Source of the DNA: Scortum barcoo
Taxonomy: Eukaryota > Chordata > Actinopteri > Centrarchiformes > Terapontidae
Assembly (NCBI GenBank): GCA_023238725.1
Contig: CM041536.1
Location: 62,001 to 126,000, forward strand
Direction of reading: 5' to 3'
DNA length: 64,000 nt
A model generated the notes under the pieces. That model was not told where the DNA came from. It saw only the letters and a program-made list of their open reading frames with translations, and did no database searches. The translations under genes were made by a program, and so were the position numbers. Position 1 is the first letter of the stretch, and each line of letters begins with the position of its first letter. Positions 29,744 to 41,700 of this stretch are shown in pieces.

Positions 29744-32700
29744 TTTTTAACCCACAAAGGGGTTCTAGACAAGGTCCATTGTCACCACTCCTATTTGCAG
29801 TTGCCATAGAACCATTAGTGCTGGCTATAAGGCAGGATACCAGTATTAAAGGAATTATTCGAGGTGGTCAGGAGTGCAAGGCCTTTCTTTATGCTGATGA
29901 TCTGCTTCTGTACCTCAGAGACCCCCTGAATGGCTTTCCTCAACTACTGAACATCTTGGATAATTTTGGGAGAATCTCTGGCTATAAAATTAATTTCCAA
30001 AAGAGTGAACTGATGCCAATTAATCCGGCTGCAAGAAACATTTCCTTTAACTCCACACCTTTCAAAATTAACATTAAAAAATTTAAATATTTGGGTATTT
30101 GGAAAACCCTAACTATAAAGACCTCTCCTTACAAATACAATTTTTTGCCCATCATAGATCTTTTGAAACAAGACATCGGACATTGGGATTCACTGCCCCT
30201 CTCATTAAGTGGTAGAATTAATGCCATTAAGATGATTTTTTTTGCCTAGGTCTCCTCTATTTGTTCCAAAATATTCCGATTTACTTGAAAAAATTTTTCT
30301 TCCAATCTATTGACAATATTATTTCAAGCTTCATTTGGAATAAGAAACCCCCACGGATTCAGAGATCCATACTACAAAGGTCTTCAGGGTGGCTCAGCAC
30401 TTCCGCACTTTTTAAACTACTACTGGTCAGCCAACATTAGAGCACTGATTTATTGGATGAGGGATGAGAATTCTCCTGACACCCCCCTATGGTTGACACT
30501 GGAGAGGGCCTCTTGTGATTTCACCTCGCTGCCAGCTCTCCTGTGTTGTGAACTCCCACTTTCAAAACCAACCACCCATTATACTTATAATCCTGTTGTT
30601 ATACACTCTATCAAAATTTGGAATCAATTCAAGAGGTCTTTTGGAATTTGCAACCAATGTTTTTCAGCCCCAATTTTTAAGAATCACGTTTCCCACTACA
30701 ACTCTTGACAAAGCATTTCATGTCTGGGCTAAGGGAGGAATTTCTTCATTATTTTGATAAAAACTTTGCTTGTTTTCAGCAACTTGTAAGTAGATTTGGT
30801 ATTCCTAGATCTCATTTCTATAGATATCTCCAGCTGTGTAGTTTTGTAGCCTCGCACTGATTGTTTTCCCTCCCGCCCCCCTGAGTCCTTGCTGGACAAT
30901 ATATTTAAAAGGCTAATACAAAACAGGTTATAGGTAGGATTTATACATTTCTCAGTACACATGACTCAGCACCTTAAGAGCAACTGAAAATTATGTGGGA
31001 GGAAGATTTAAAGGAACAGATCTCAGATGTAGCTTGGCAGAACACTATTCACAGGATATACACATCATCAATCTGTCAGTGGCACATTGTAATTCAACGT
31101 AAGATTGTTCATAGATTACACTGGTCAAAGGTCACACTGTCCAAGATTAGAACAGAGGTGGATCCTATATGTGACAGATGTAGGCGAGACCCTGCAGGGC
31201 TTGCTCTAAACTGTTTAATTTCTGGCAATCAATTTTTGGAGCCTTTTCTGAGATGTTGGGTGTTTCAGTCAGTCCATCCCCCTGAAAGCTCTATTTGGGG
31301 TCTTACCACAGAATACAAATATTAATAAACAGCAGGGCAATATGCTAGCCTTCTGTACACATCTATCCAGGTGACTTATTTTGCTCAGTCCTCCTGCTTA
31401 TTCACATTGGGTTAGGGGGAGGCTATGACATATCTTAATCTTGAAAATATAAGATATTCTATTCAGGGCTCAATCAAAAAGTTTTATGCAACCTGACAGC
31501 CTTTCTTGAAATTTTTAGGAAATATTGAGGTAGAGAAATTGAGACAATGAAAGAGGAATGTGACTCCTTTCTCAGCTCGGGGAGTGACTAAAGTCTCCTC
31601 TACTATGGGGCCTGGCGGGTGGTGGGTGTTCAGGTTTACTCAGGCAGTGTTTGTTTGTTTTTGTTTTTTTTTTGTTTGCCTGTGTTTTTTTTTTCTATAA
31701 ACCAGCTTGTTATGTGGATATACTCTTTAGTTGTTTTTGTAAATTAAAAAATGCAAATAAAAGACCTTGAACAAAAAAACAAAAACTACTCATCTCAGAA
31801 AAAAAAAAATTCTCACCTCTGTATCCGGTGCTGCAGACACAGATGGCCTGCTGGGAGTCATCACCACGGTAACAACTTCCTGCAAACTGCCGCAGGCTGC
31901 CGGGGCCGTCCGGACACATGCAAGGACGACAGTGGTCACCTGACCCCAGCACTGGATTGCCATAGTAACCATCCAGACACCTGGACAAAGGTGAGAGAGA
32001 GGAAGCAGTGAGGACAAACAACCTCTACAGCGAGTCCCCCAATTTCCTGTTTGCCCCGCGACCTCCACAGTTTGCCCCATCACACTGAGGACGTGAAAGC
32101 CTCTCACCTTAGAAAAGATTTATGTCTGTTCTTGTCCTACAGTGTTGAGACTGAACTGTTAATCTGGGATGGTTACATTTACAGTTGTTGATGGGGTTAG
32201 GGTTAGGGTTATTGTTGATATTGTTGATGACATCTTGCTCTTTGTGTCACAGTTTGTATTCACAGGAATGTGTCACCTGTCACAGTTTGTATAATGTCAC
32301 AGGTGTAACTCACCTTCACAGGTCACAGTGTCCGGTGTGTCCGGTACTGTGGTCCCTGCAGTCGATGCAGCGCCCAGTGTTCGGGTCGCAGTCGTCAGCG
32401 TGTCCGTTGCAGGAGCAGGGTCGGCAGGTGGGGAAGCCCCAATGACCCGGCAGGCAGCGATCACACTGCCGACCATACGCTCCCGAAACACAAACACACT
32501 GACCGGTCAGCTGATCGCAGAACGAACTCTGTGAACCCTGAGGGTCGCACGCACATGCTATAAAGAGAAAAAACATAAAAATACAGTTTGTATATACCGA
32601 GTGTTCATGACTGTAAGGAACCTGAAAATACAAAGACATCGTCAGAACCAAATACACGTCTCATTATTATTTCACCGAAAACAAATTAGATTGACAGAAA

Positions 32701-35700
32701 TAATCTGGATCTGCAGTCAAATGGTAACACCAATGGATGGATGAGCATCATTAGAATAACAAAAACTAACTGGAACATGATGTCTCGTTTTCTAAGCAGG
32801 GACAGGTGCATACAGGTGTGAACTTATTGTTGTTTGGCTACTGATTCATCAACATGGTCATCAGGTGGAGCTCTGACAGCCTGAACCCCCCCATGCTGTG
32901 AGTGGGGTAGTCCGCCTGTCCCCTCAGAGGGAGGGGGTCACTATGAGTGATCACCTTTATCTTCAAGAACCTCAAGCAAGTCCAGTTGAGTTTCTTGTAA
33001 CTCTTGGACATGATACTGATGATCATTATGAGTATAGATTGATTATTGAGGAATCGGGGCTCTGACCTCTGCAGCCGTTGGGTCCAAACTGGAACGTGGC
33101 CGGAGCACATCTGTCACAGTTTCTGCCGACCACGTTGGGACGACACTGACATTGACCACCGCTAGGATCACACACTGTGCTGAGGGAGCCCTGAGGGTCA
33201 CACTGGCATTCTGGGAAATGGGAAACATCAATGAGCTCACAATAACAACAAGATGGATAGAGTAAGGAAGTCTGAGTCTTAAATCATAAAAAGTCTCATT
33301 GCACAGAAAAGAACAGACATTTACAGAGAAAGAATATGACAATATGTCAGAGAGTCAGAGAGTCAGAGTCAGAGAGTCAGTTTTTATTTGTCAATTTCTT
33401 CACATGTGCTTGACATACAAAGGAATCGAAATTACGTTTCTCACTATCCTATGCGTTACATGGACAACAGTAAAGTGCAGATGCACAACAAGACAAGTTC
33501 TAAAGAAAAATTTAGCATAAATAAATATTTAAAGTGCAGTAACTTAAGGCTACTTTCACCTAATGCTGCTAAACTAACTAAGGTATGACAAGACAAGACA
33601 TAGAGTACACAAAGTCCGCTGCTAACATAGCAGGGAATGACAGGACAGGACAACACAGTGTTTCAGCTGTATGCATTTAGAGGTAGTTGTTGTTGTAAAT
33701 GTAGGGTTTTAGTGCAAAATGTTTCCTTATAGACAGTACTTGGATGGTAGTGGTAATAGTAATATGGGTAGTGCAAATATAAATATAAGTATAAATAAAT
33801 AACAGTTAGCAACAGATGAGTGCAATTTGCATATTTAGAGTCTCAGTTGGGTGGGGAGGAGAGGGGGGGTCCAGTGTTTAGAGTCTCAGTTGGGTGGGGA
33901 GGGAGTGGGGGGGGGTCCAGTGTTCCTAGACTCCTCCTCCCAGCCTGGTGCTCCTTCTGGCTGGGGCTGGGAGTGGGGAGGGGAGAGAGTTCAGCAGCCT
34001 CACAGCCTGGTGGATGAAGCTGTTCGTGAGTCTGGTGGTGCGGGAGCGGAGACTCCTGTACCTCTTCCCAGAGGGCAGGAGACTGAACAGACTGTGTGCA
34101 GGGTGACTTGCATCGTTGACGATTGTGATGGCTTTTTGGGTAAGGCGGGTGGTGTATAGGTCTTGCAGGGAGGGGAGTGGTACACCAATTATCCTCTCAG
34201 CTGTTCTCACGATGCGTTGTAGAGCTTTTCTGTTGTGGACAGTGTAGCTCCCGCCCCAAACAGTGATGCAGCTGGTAAGGATGCTCTCAATATGAAATAT
34301 ATAATATATAATATATTTGACTGTTGAATTTGGAGCACTAATTGTGATGTCAACACTGAGTCGTATTTAACACGTTGAATTGGATTTGTTTTTTTTTTGG
34401 CTCACTGATGATGTTTAAGGGGGTAGTGTATATAGTTTGTCTTTTTATTTTATACACTTGTTATATTATTCTAATGATTTTTTTCATTTTTTTATTTTCT
34501 CTATTATTTGTTCTCATTTCTGTCTTTGTGCTGCTGCAATGCTTGAATTTCTCCCTTGTGGCTCATTATAGAATGATCTTATCTAATCTTATATTTTCTT
34601 AAGATCTCCGAAAGCCAAAGTCTGTAGTTAAACAACTTGTTGAAAGTTCTACAGCAGTATAAAGTCATTTAAATGAGCTCTATCTTTACCTACTGCAACA
34701 TTAAAGTAAGAAACACATCAGTAATTAATAATTATATTACAATATTTTTATCATTCTATTCATGCTTAGTTTTCTATTTGTACAAAAGTATATTTTGATG
34801 ATTAACACAAATTACTTTGTGTTAGGGTTAAGGTTACTTTACTTTCACAACTTGTGGTTGTTGAGAATCAGCTGACCTGCAGCTCCCAATTAAACCAATC
34901 ACAGGGTTAGGGTTAGGGTTAGGGTTAGATCATGTTGTGACTGCTGGAAGTGGAAATATGCAACTGTTTGTTAATAAGTTCAACATACCACCTTAAAGGT
35001 GATGATGTGTTAATGTCATGCAACTCGATTCTGCCAAAACAAGTGGCCAAAAAAATCAGTGTCACAATTGACAGGAAGTCAGAGTCTGACAGGGGAGCGT
35101 TACTGACATTTGTCTCATTTATTCATTGTTTATTTTTCTTTCTGATAAAGTGTCACTATTTGAGTCCCTCAGCTGTTACAGTATGAGTACACTTTCTCCA
35201 AACATTTAAACCTAAGCTGACATGATTGAGCCACAAACTTACTGAGAACATTTAAATTATCGTCATCACTGTCTGATCTCTGGCCGGTAGACAAACAGTG
35301 GAAAAAGGCTGAATTAGACTTTGTTCTGTGTCTAATGTGGTTTTAGGACACGATTAATCAGAAGAATATTAAATAAAGTGCTGCTGATCTGAACAAACCC
35401 AGAGTACGAGATTATGAACTGAAATTATGCTATACATTACCTTTAGCTCCCTGGTGCAACATGGCGGAGATGCTGAAGATGAAGTTTCTGCAGATGTCAG
35501 TCATTGGAGACTTGATGACGCTCTGGCTGTTCTCTAGACAACGATAACGCTGGAAAGTTTCCCAACCACTGTTCCCACTGGAGTCTCCTCCCTCTGAGGC
35601 TGTAAAGATCTCCAGGTTCCTACAGTGAGGCATCAGCACGATCTGAGGATGAAGAAAAGCAGGAGATGTCTTTAGAAAAAGACTTTTCAGTCTCTGTGGT

Positions 35701-38700
35701 TGTTCACATGCTGACGTCACATGGAAAGTAACATGATCGCACCACAAAGTAAAGAAGCTCAGAGCTTCGTTTTGAGGAGTGACATGATCAGAGCCCAGAC
35801 AACAAAAAAATCATCTGCATCAAATAACTGACTGGCTGAATGTCATAGTAAGAACAAGTCAGTGAATATCTTTGGGTTTGTGGCAAAACAATTTATTCAT
35901 TATATTCAGACACCAAAGTGGACTCTGAAATTCTGATGATATTTTCAGAGCAAAAGATTAATAATTAATTGACTATTAATTTACTAGTATTGTAAAGAGT
36001 CATTAACTGTAGCTCTGTTCTCAGTGTTTGAAGATCAGAATTTGAGTTTCCTCACCGAATCGATGAGCGTGTATGGTGACTGGACATCGCTGAGGGCCGA
36101 GTACAGTGGCAGACTGAGGCGGATTGTGTAGTTCAGGCCAGATTCAAAACAAACCGGTCTGGGGAGAGCAACATATCTGAGGAAACAGCAAAAAACAAAA
36201 AATTCACTCACAGAGCACTAGCAGGGTAATGTGTGTAAACTATAGGATAGGTCAACAACTTCATTCATTTCCAGAAGAAAAACTACTTTAGTTACACAAT
36301 AATAAGATTCACAAACTGGACATCAGCAGATATCACAAGACAAAGTGCCAGAAAACCAATAACACAAAAAAACATGCAAGAGGACAAGAGGACATCAGTG
36401 GAGCTCAGCAGCTGCTCAGACACAAAATAAAAGACATAATGAATGAATGAATAAATACCAAGCATATGATAAAAGATGCCCAAAATAAAAACAGGACTAT
36501 AGATAAAGGCAATGCATAGGAATCAAAACTTCTATAAATATGAATAAAAAACAGAAAACATTTAAGCCTCTCAAATACATCATTAATATATTCTGACCAG
36601 CTTCATTCCCTATCAGTATGAACCATGAGACATTTGTCTGATAAATTTGTGTGATGTATATAGAATTATTGATGGTCCCTCACTTTTTCAGAGGTCAACA
36701 ATGAACTCCTGTGTCATGCTAATATGAATGGTATTTATTTTTAATATTTTGGTTCAATATTGTGAAAGTCAGCACATCTTACCTCGAGGCAAAACAGGAA
36801 TATGGAAAGCGGCTTTAATATGATATGAGCTTTAAGGCCATTTGCAGCAAACAAGCAGGAAAACGGCAGAGATTAATGCACCTTTCACATCTATCACCCT
36901 TTCTGAGCAGAGTGTCCGGAGAGATTTCAAACATATGAACACCAAAAAAGCAGCAGGACCAGGCAGATCTATGTTCTGACTAATTAATTATATTCAGCCT
37001 GTTCCTGGCTCAGTCATACCAACAAGCTTCAAGAAGTCCACTGTCATTCCTGTTCCTAAGAAAACAAGAGCAGCCGGCCTGAATGACTCCCACCCAGAAT
37101 CTCTCACCTAAGGTAAGGATGAAGTGTTTTGAACAGCTGGTCAAAGATTATATCTGCTCCTACCCAGCATAATTGGCCAAGTACAGTTTGCCCACTGTCC
37201 CAGCAGATCAGTGGAAGATGTCATAGCACACACCCTCTACCCAAACCAATCGAGACAAGGGGAGCTATGTGAGTTTGGGAGGCTGTGGGTGAGGAGGCGG
37301 ATCCACTTATCAGACGACCCCTGAACGGCAGGATGACTAGAAACACATTTTATAAGTGCAACTCCATTCACCACTTACCAGATTGCTGTTGACTGACTAC
37401 AGTTCAGCATTTAACACTCTGCAGGCTCATAACAAAACTCAAGGACCTGACATTAAACATTTCACTGTGCAAGTTGGTCCTCGACTTCCTGGCAGACAAA
37501 CCCTTGGTGGTGAGTGTGTCCAGACACACCTCATCCAACCTCATCTTTTAACACTGGAGCTCCTCATGGCTGCATTTTGAGCCCCCTGCTGTACATCCTG
37601 TACCCATGACCGCAGCCGACTCAAACATCAGCATCAAGTTTGTTGACACCACAGCTGTGTTATTACTATTCATGTTCTAAAACCACGAAGAGCTCGTGTA
37701 CACTGCATTGTGTAACGCGTTTGTTAATCATCGTATGCAAATATATTATTCCAGAAACAGTGCTGGTTGCTGAACGTTACCGTGAGCCCGGATGAAGTGA
37801 GATCATCTGGTTATCTTCATCAGGCACAGTGTTGACACAGCGACTGTCTGCTTTGATTGGTCCAGGCCTCATCACCGTCATCAATACTTCCTCCCATTGA
37901 TCAGGCAGCTGCAGGACCAACAACCACATCTCAAGTTTAATTAAATTTTAATCTCTGTAGATTTTTGTTTTTTTTCCATCTTTGTTCATTTTCATAAACT
38001 TTTTATAATTATTACTTATTTTATTTGTTATTTACTTCTCTTTCTCCCTTTAACAAACACACACACACACTTAAACATAAACATGTGTGGCTTATAAAAC
38101 CATTATTACCATTATTTTGGTTATATATTTTATCTCTTGTCCTGTCCTGTCTGACTTTGTATATCATATCGCTGTCTTTTTTTGGCCTTATTTAATGTTT
38201 TGTACCAATAAAGAAAAACTTTTAACTCTACTGATTTTCAGTCCATGTATTAAAAGACCTGTTATCCACAACACAAAAGATGGTACCATCATCTTTTGAT
38301 GGGAATTTTTAATTTGATTCACGCAGATTCTAAATTTCATAAGGAAAGATCTTCTCATGAGTTTTAAAAACAAGCCAAATCTACTAAGAAGATTTGAAGT
38401 TAGTGTGAGCCACTGGAGAGCATTAAATCTTTCTTTAATTAGGACCTGCACATTTGAATTTGATGATATATTACAGTCAGCAGCCACAGTTGGCAGAGTA
38501 AAAAATACTTTTAAGATTATCAATAAAAGTTACTTGACCACCTATAGATCAGCAAAAGTAAAACTAAGAGACAATAACACACGCAGAAGATATCTGTCAA
38601 ACATAAGACAAAGTGGTTAGATCCAGCTGTGCTGACTCGCTGAAGAATATTTTTTTACATCAATTCTATCTCTAAAGACTTATACTGATTTGTAAAAGGC

Positions 38701-41700
38701 TTAATATGGCTTCAACGGGTCACATAGAGCCTGACTAGAAGGAAAGAAATTTCTTTCTTTCTTCTCAAGTCAAAGAGATGCTGATAAAGCGTCAGAACTA
38801 AGATTTATGTGTTTGAACAAGTGGATGATGCCTAAATCCTGGACTTTGAAACTGATCTACCCATCTGCTGGTTGTGGACGTGATCAGACTGTTCATGTAT
38901 CTGAGAGGACCTGTCAAGACTTTTCTCCAGTTTCTGGTGGAGAGAAAGTGTTGATGTCAGTTCGTTATGTCCAGGATCAGCAGGTCTCTTCAAACTACAT
39001 AACATCCTAACATTCCTGACATCGTCCTACCTGAGGTTCATAGCGGATGAGGATGTCATACTCCATGGAGTGAGGGATGTTGTCCACAGTGAACTCCAGG
39101 AAGGCCCCCTCTGGGACATTGACTAGGCCGGTACCTGTCCAGGTGGGGCTGCGGTCCAGAGGGTGAGGCCTTGGGACTACTGTCACTCCCTAAGGAATGA
39201 TGAAGAAAACTAATGAAACAACCTATGACAATGTCACATGTGAAGTCTGTTTTTATAATTCTCATACTCAAACAATAATAAAAGTTTGGAATTATATAAA
39301 TCAGCAAAAGACAAAAACTGACACGTTATTCATAGAAAAAAAATCTTTAGAATAAACTTTAAAACAATGAAACATGCCTCTTGATTCATGATTTGAGCGA
39401 TCCATAAAGTCTTTTACTATATCTATAAGATGGAAAAATGTAACAGTCAGTTTGCTTTTAGTTGTGATCTGTAATGACACACACTTTATTGCCTCATATT
39501 CAGTCTGCTTTTGAGTTTTAAGTCTTGTTTTAATTATTCATCTCCACAAACTGATTTCATCCAACTTGTAAAACTCTTTTGAGAAGTCTGTTAAAATGAT
39601 TTAGTTTGACTTTAGTTATCCTAGGCTAGAGATATACAGGTGGGTGTCATCAGCATAGAAATTTCACACTATGTTGTTGTATGATTTGGCTGAGGGGAAG
39701 CATACACTGTATGATCCTTCACTTCACTTCCTTCCACTTCCAGATCCTTCCTGCCCGCTGCTGTCAGACTACACAACAAACAAAATGCCCTGCTAGTCTG
39801 CAAACAAATAGACAATAAACAATAAAAAACTGACTTATAACTGGTCTCTGTGCAACAACAATACAATACACTTCTGTTCATTATTCAACACTATTTCACT
39901 GTTTTTTGCACTCCCTGAGATATTATACACTGCTCAAAAAAAATAAAGGGAACACTAAAATAACACATCCTAGATCTGAATGAATGAAATATTCTTATTA
40001 AATACTTTGTTCTTTACATAGTTGAATGTGCTGACAACAAAATCACACAAAATTATTATCAATGGAAATCAAATTTATTAACCCATGGAGGTCTGGATTT
40101 GGAGTCACACTCAAAATTAAAGTGGAAAAACACACTACAGGCTGATCCAACTTTGATGTAATGTCCTTAAAACAAGTAAAAATGAGGCTCAGTAGTGTGT
40201 GTGGCCTCCACGTGCCTGTATGACCTCCCTACAACGCCTGGGCATGCTCCTGATGAGGTGGCAGATGGTCTCCTGAGGGATCTCCTCCCAGACCTGGACT
40301 AAAGCATCCGCCAACTCCTGGACAGTCTGTGGTGCAACGTGGCGTTGGTGGATGGAGCGAGACATGATGTCCCAGATGTGCTCAATTGGATTCAGGTCTG
40401 GGGAACGGGCGGGCCAGTCCATAGCATCAATGCCTTCGTTCTTGCAGGAACTGCTGACACACTCCAGCCACATGAGGTCTAGCATTGTCTTGCATTAGGA
40501 GGAACCCAGGGCCAACCGCACATAGCAGCATATGGTCTCACAAGGGGTCTGAGGATCTCATCTCGGTACCTAATGGCAGTCAGGCTACCTCTGGCGAGCA
40601 CATGGAGGGCTGTGTGGCCAAAAGGGCGGCCCATTTCCCAAAGAAATGCCACCCCACACCATTATTGACCCACTGCCAAACCGGTCATGCTGGAGGATGT
40701 TGCAGGCAGCAGAACGTTTCTCCACGGCGTCTCCAGACTCTGTCACGTCTGTCACATGTGCTCAGTGTGAACCTGCTTTCATCTGTGAAGAGCACAGGGC
40801 GCCAGTGGCGAATTTGCCAATCTTGGTGTTCTCTGGCAAATGCCAAACGTCCTGCACGGTGTTGGGCTGTAAGCACAACCCCCACCTGTGGACGTCGGGC
40901 CCTCATACCACACTCATGGAGTCTGTTTCTGACCATTTGAGCAGACACATGCACATTTGTGGCCTGCTGGAGGTCATTTTGCAGGGCTCTGGCAGTGCTC
41001 CTTCCTGTTCCTCCTTGCACAAAGGCGGAGGTAGCGGTCCTGCTGCTGGGTTGTTGCCCTCCTACGGCCTCCTCCACGTCTCCTGATGTACTGGCCTGTC
41101 TCCTGGTAGCGCCTCCATGCTCTGGACACTACGCTGACAGACACAGCAAACCTTCTTGCCACAGCTCGCATTGATGTGCCATCCTGGATGAGCTGCACTA
41201 CCTGAGCCACTTGTGTGGGTTGTAGACTCCGTCTCATGCTACCACTAGAGTGAAAGCACCGCCAGCATTCAAAAGTGACCAAAACATCAGCCAGAAAGCA
41301 TAGGAACTGAGAAGTGGTCTGTGGTCACCACCTGCAGAACCACTCCTTTATTGGGGGTGTCTTGCTAATTGCCTATAATTTCCACCTGTTGTCTATTCCA
41401 TTTGCACAACAGCATGTGAAATTGATTGTCAATCAGTGTTGCTTCCTAAGTGGACAGTTTGATTTCACAGAAGTGTGATTGACTTGGAATTACATTGTGT
41501 TGTTTAACTGTTCCCTTTATTTTTTTGAGCAGTGTATATTTCTCATATGTATATTCTCAGGCACACTCCCTCTGTAAGTATGTACAGGTTTACTTACAGT
41601 TTTACAGTTATAGTTATAATTATTTATCTTGGATAATTTTATCTTTTATTGCATTTTATTTTATTTTATTTTTTTATTTTATTTCATGTCTTACATTTCT

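Larger units (their letters stand above)
23615..31809 (+). mobile_element. L1-clade LINE (copy 3), full length, with two nested LINEs
   Basis: Antisense to lamb1 in intron 20. Its 5' end (GGGGCACTAGTG...AATGGAGTAAGATGC) aligns with that of copy 2 once the nested LINE at 23633-24809 is removed. ORF1 at about 24935-25350 (RRCNVRIMGIAEEP, AKLHYYKDCVDVLRRARQQG); endonuclease at about 25490-25930 (NIYAPNWDD, LGGDINCVLSP); RT at 26527-26949 (GKSPGPDGFTSEF, SYRPLSLLNTDIK); then a Rex1 insertion; RT resumes at 29750 (SPLLFAVAIEPL, FLYADDLLLYL) and runs to about 31325. Poly(A)-like end at 31745-31809. Stops and frameshifts make it inactive. Confidence 0.92.

Noticed and set aside
32316..32325. Calling lamb1 a pseudogene because of TGA at the end of exon 19
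   Set aside because: All 33 exons keep frame and conservation, and a usable GT six bases earlier avoids the stop; a single doubtful donor does not outweigh this.
33820..34159. Gly/Trp-rich plus-strand frames of 65 and 102 codons
   Set aside because: Antisense to the C-terminal RT segment of the L2-type LINE at 33345-34300.
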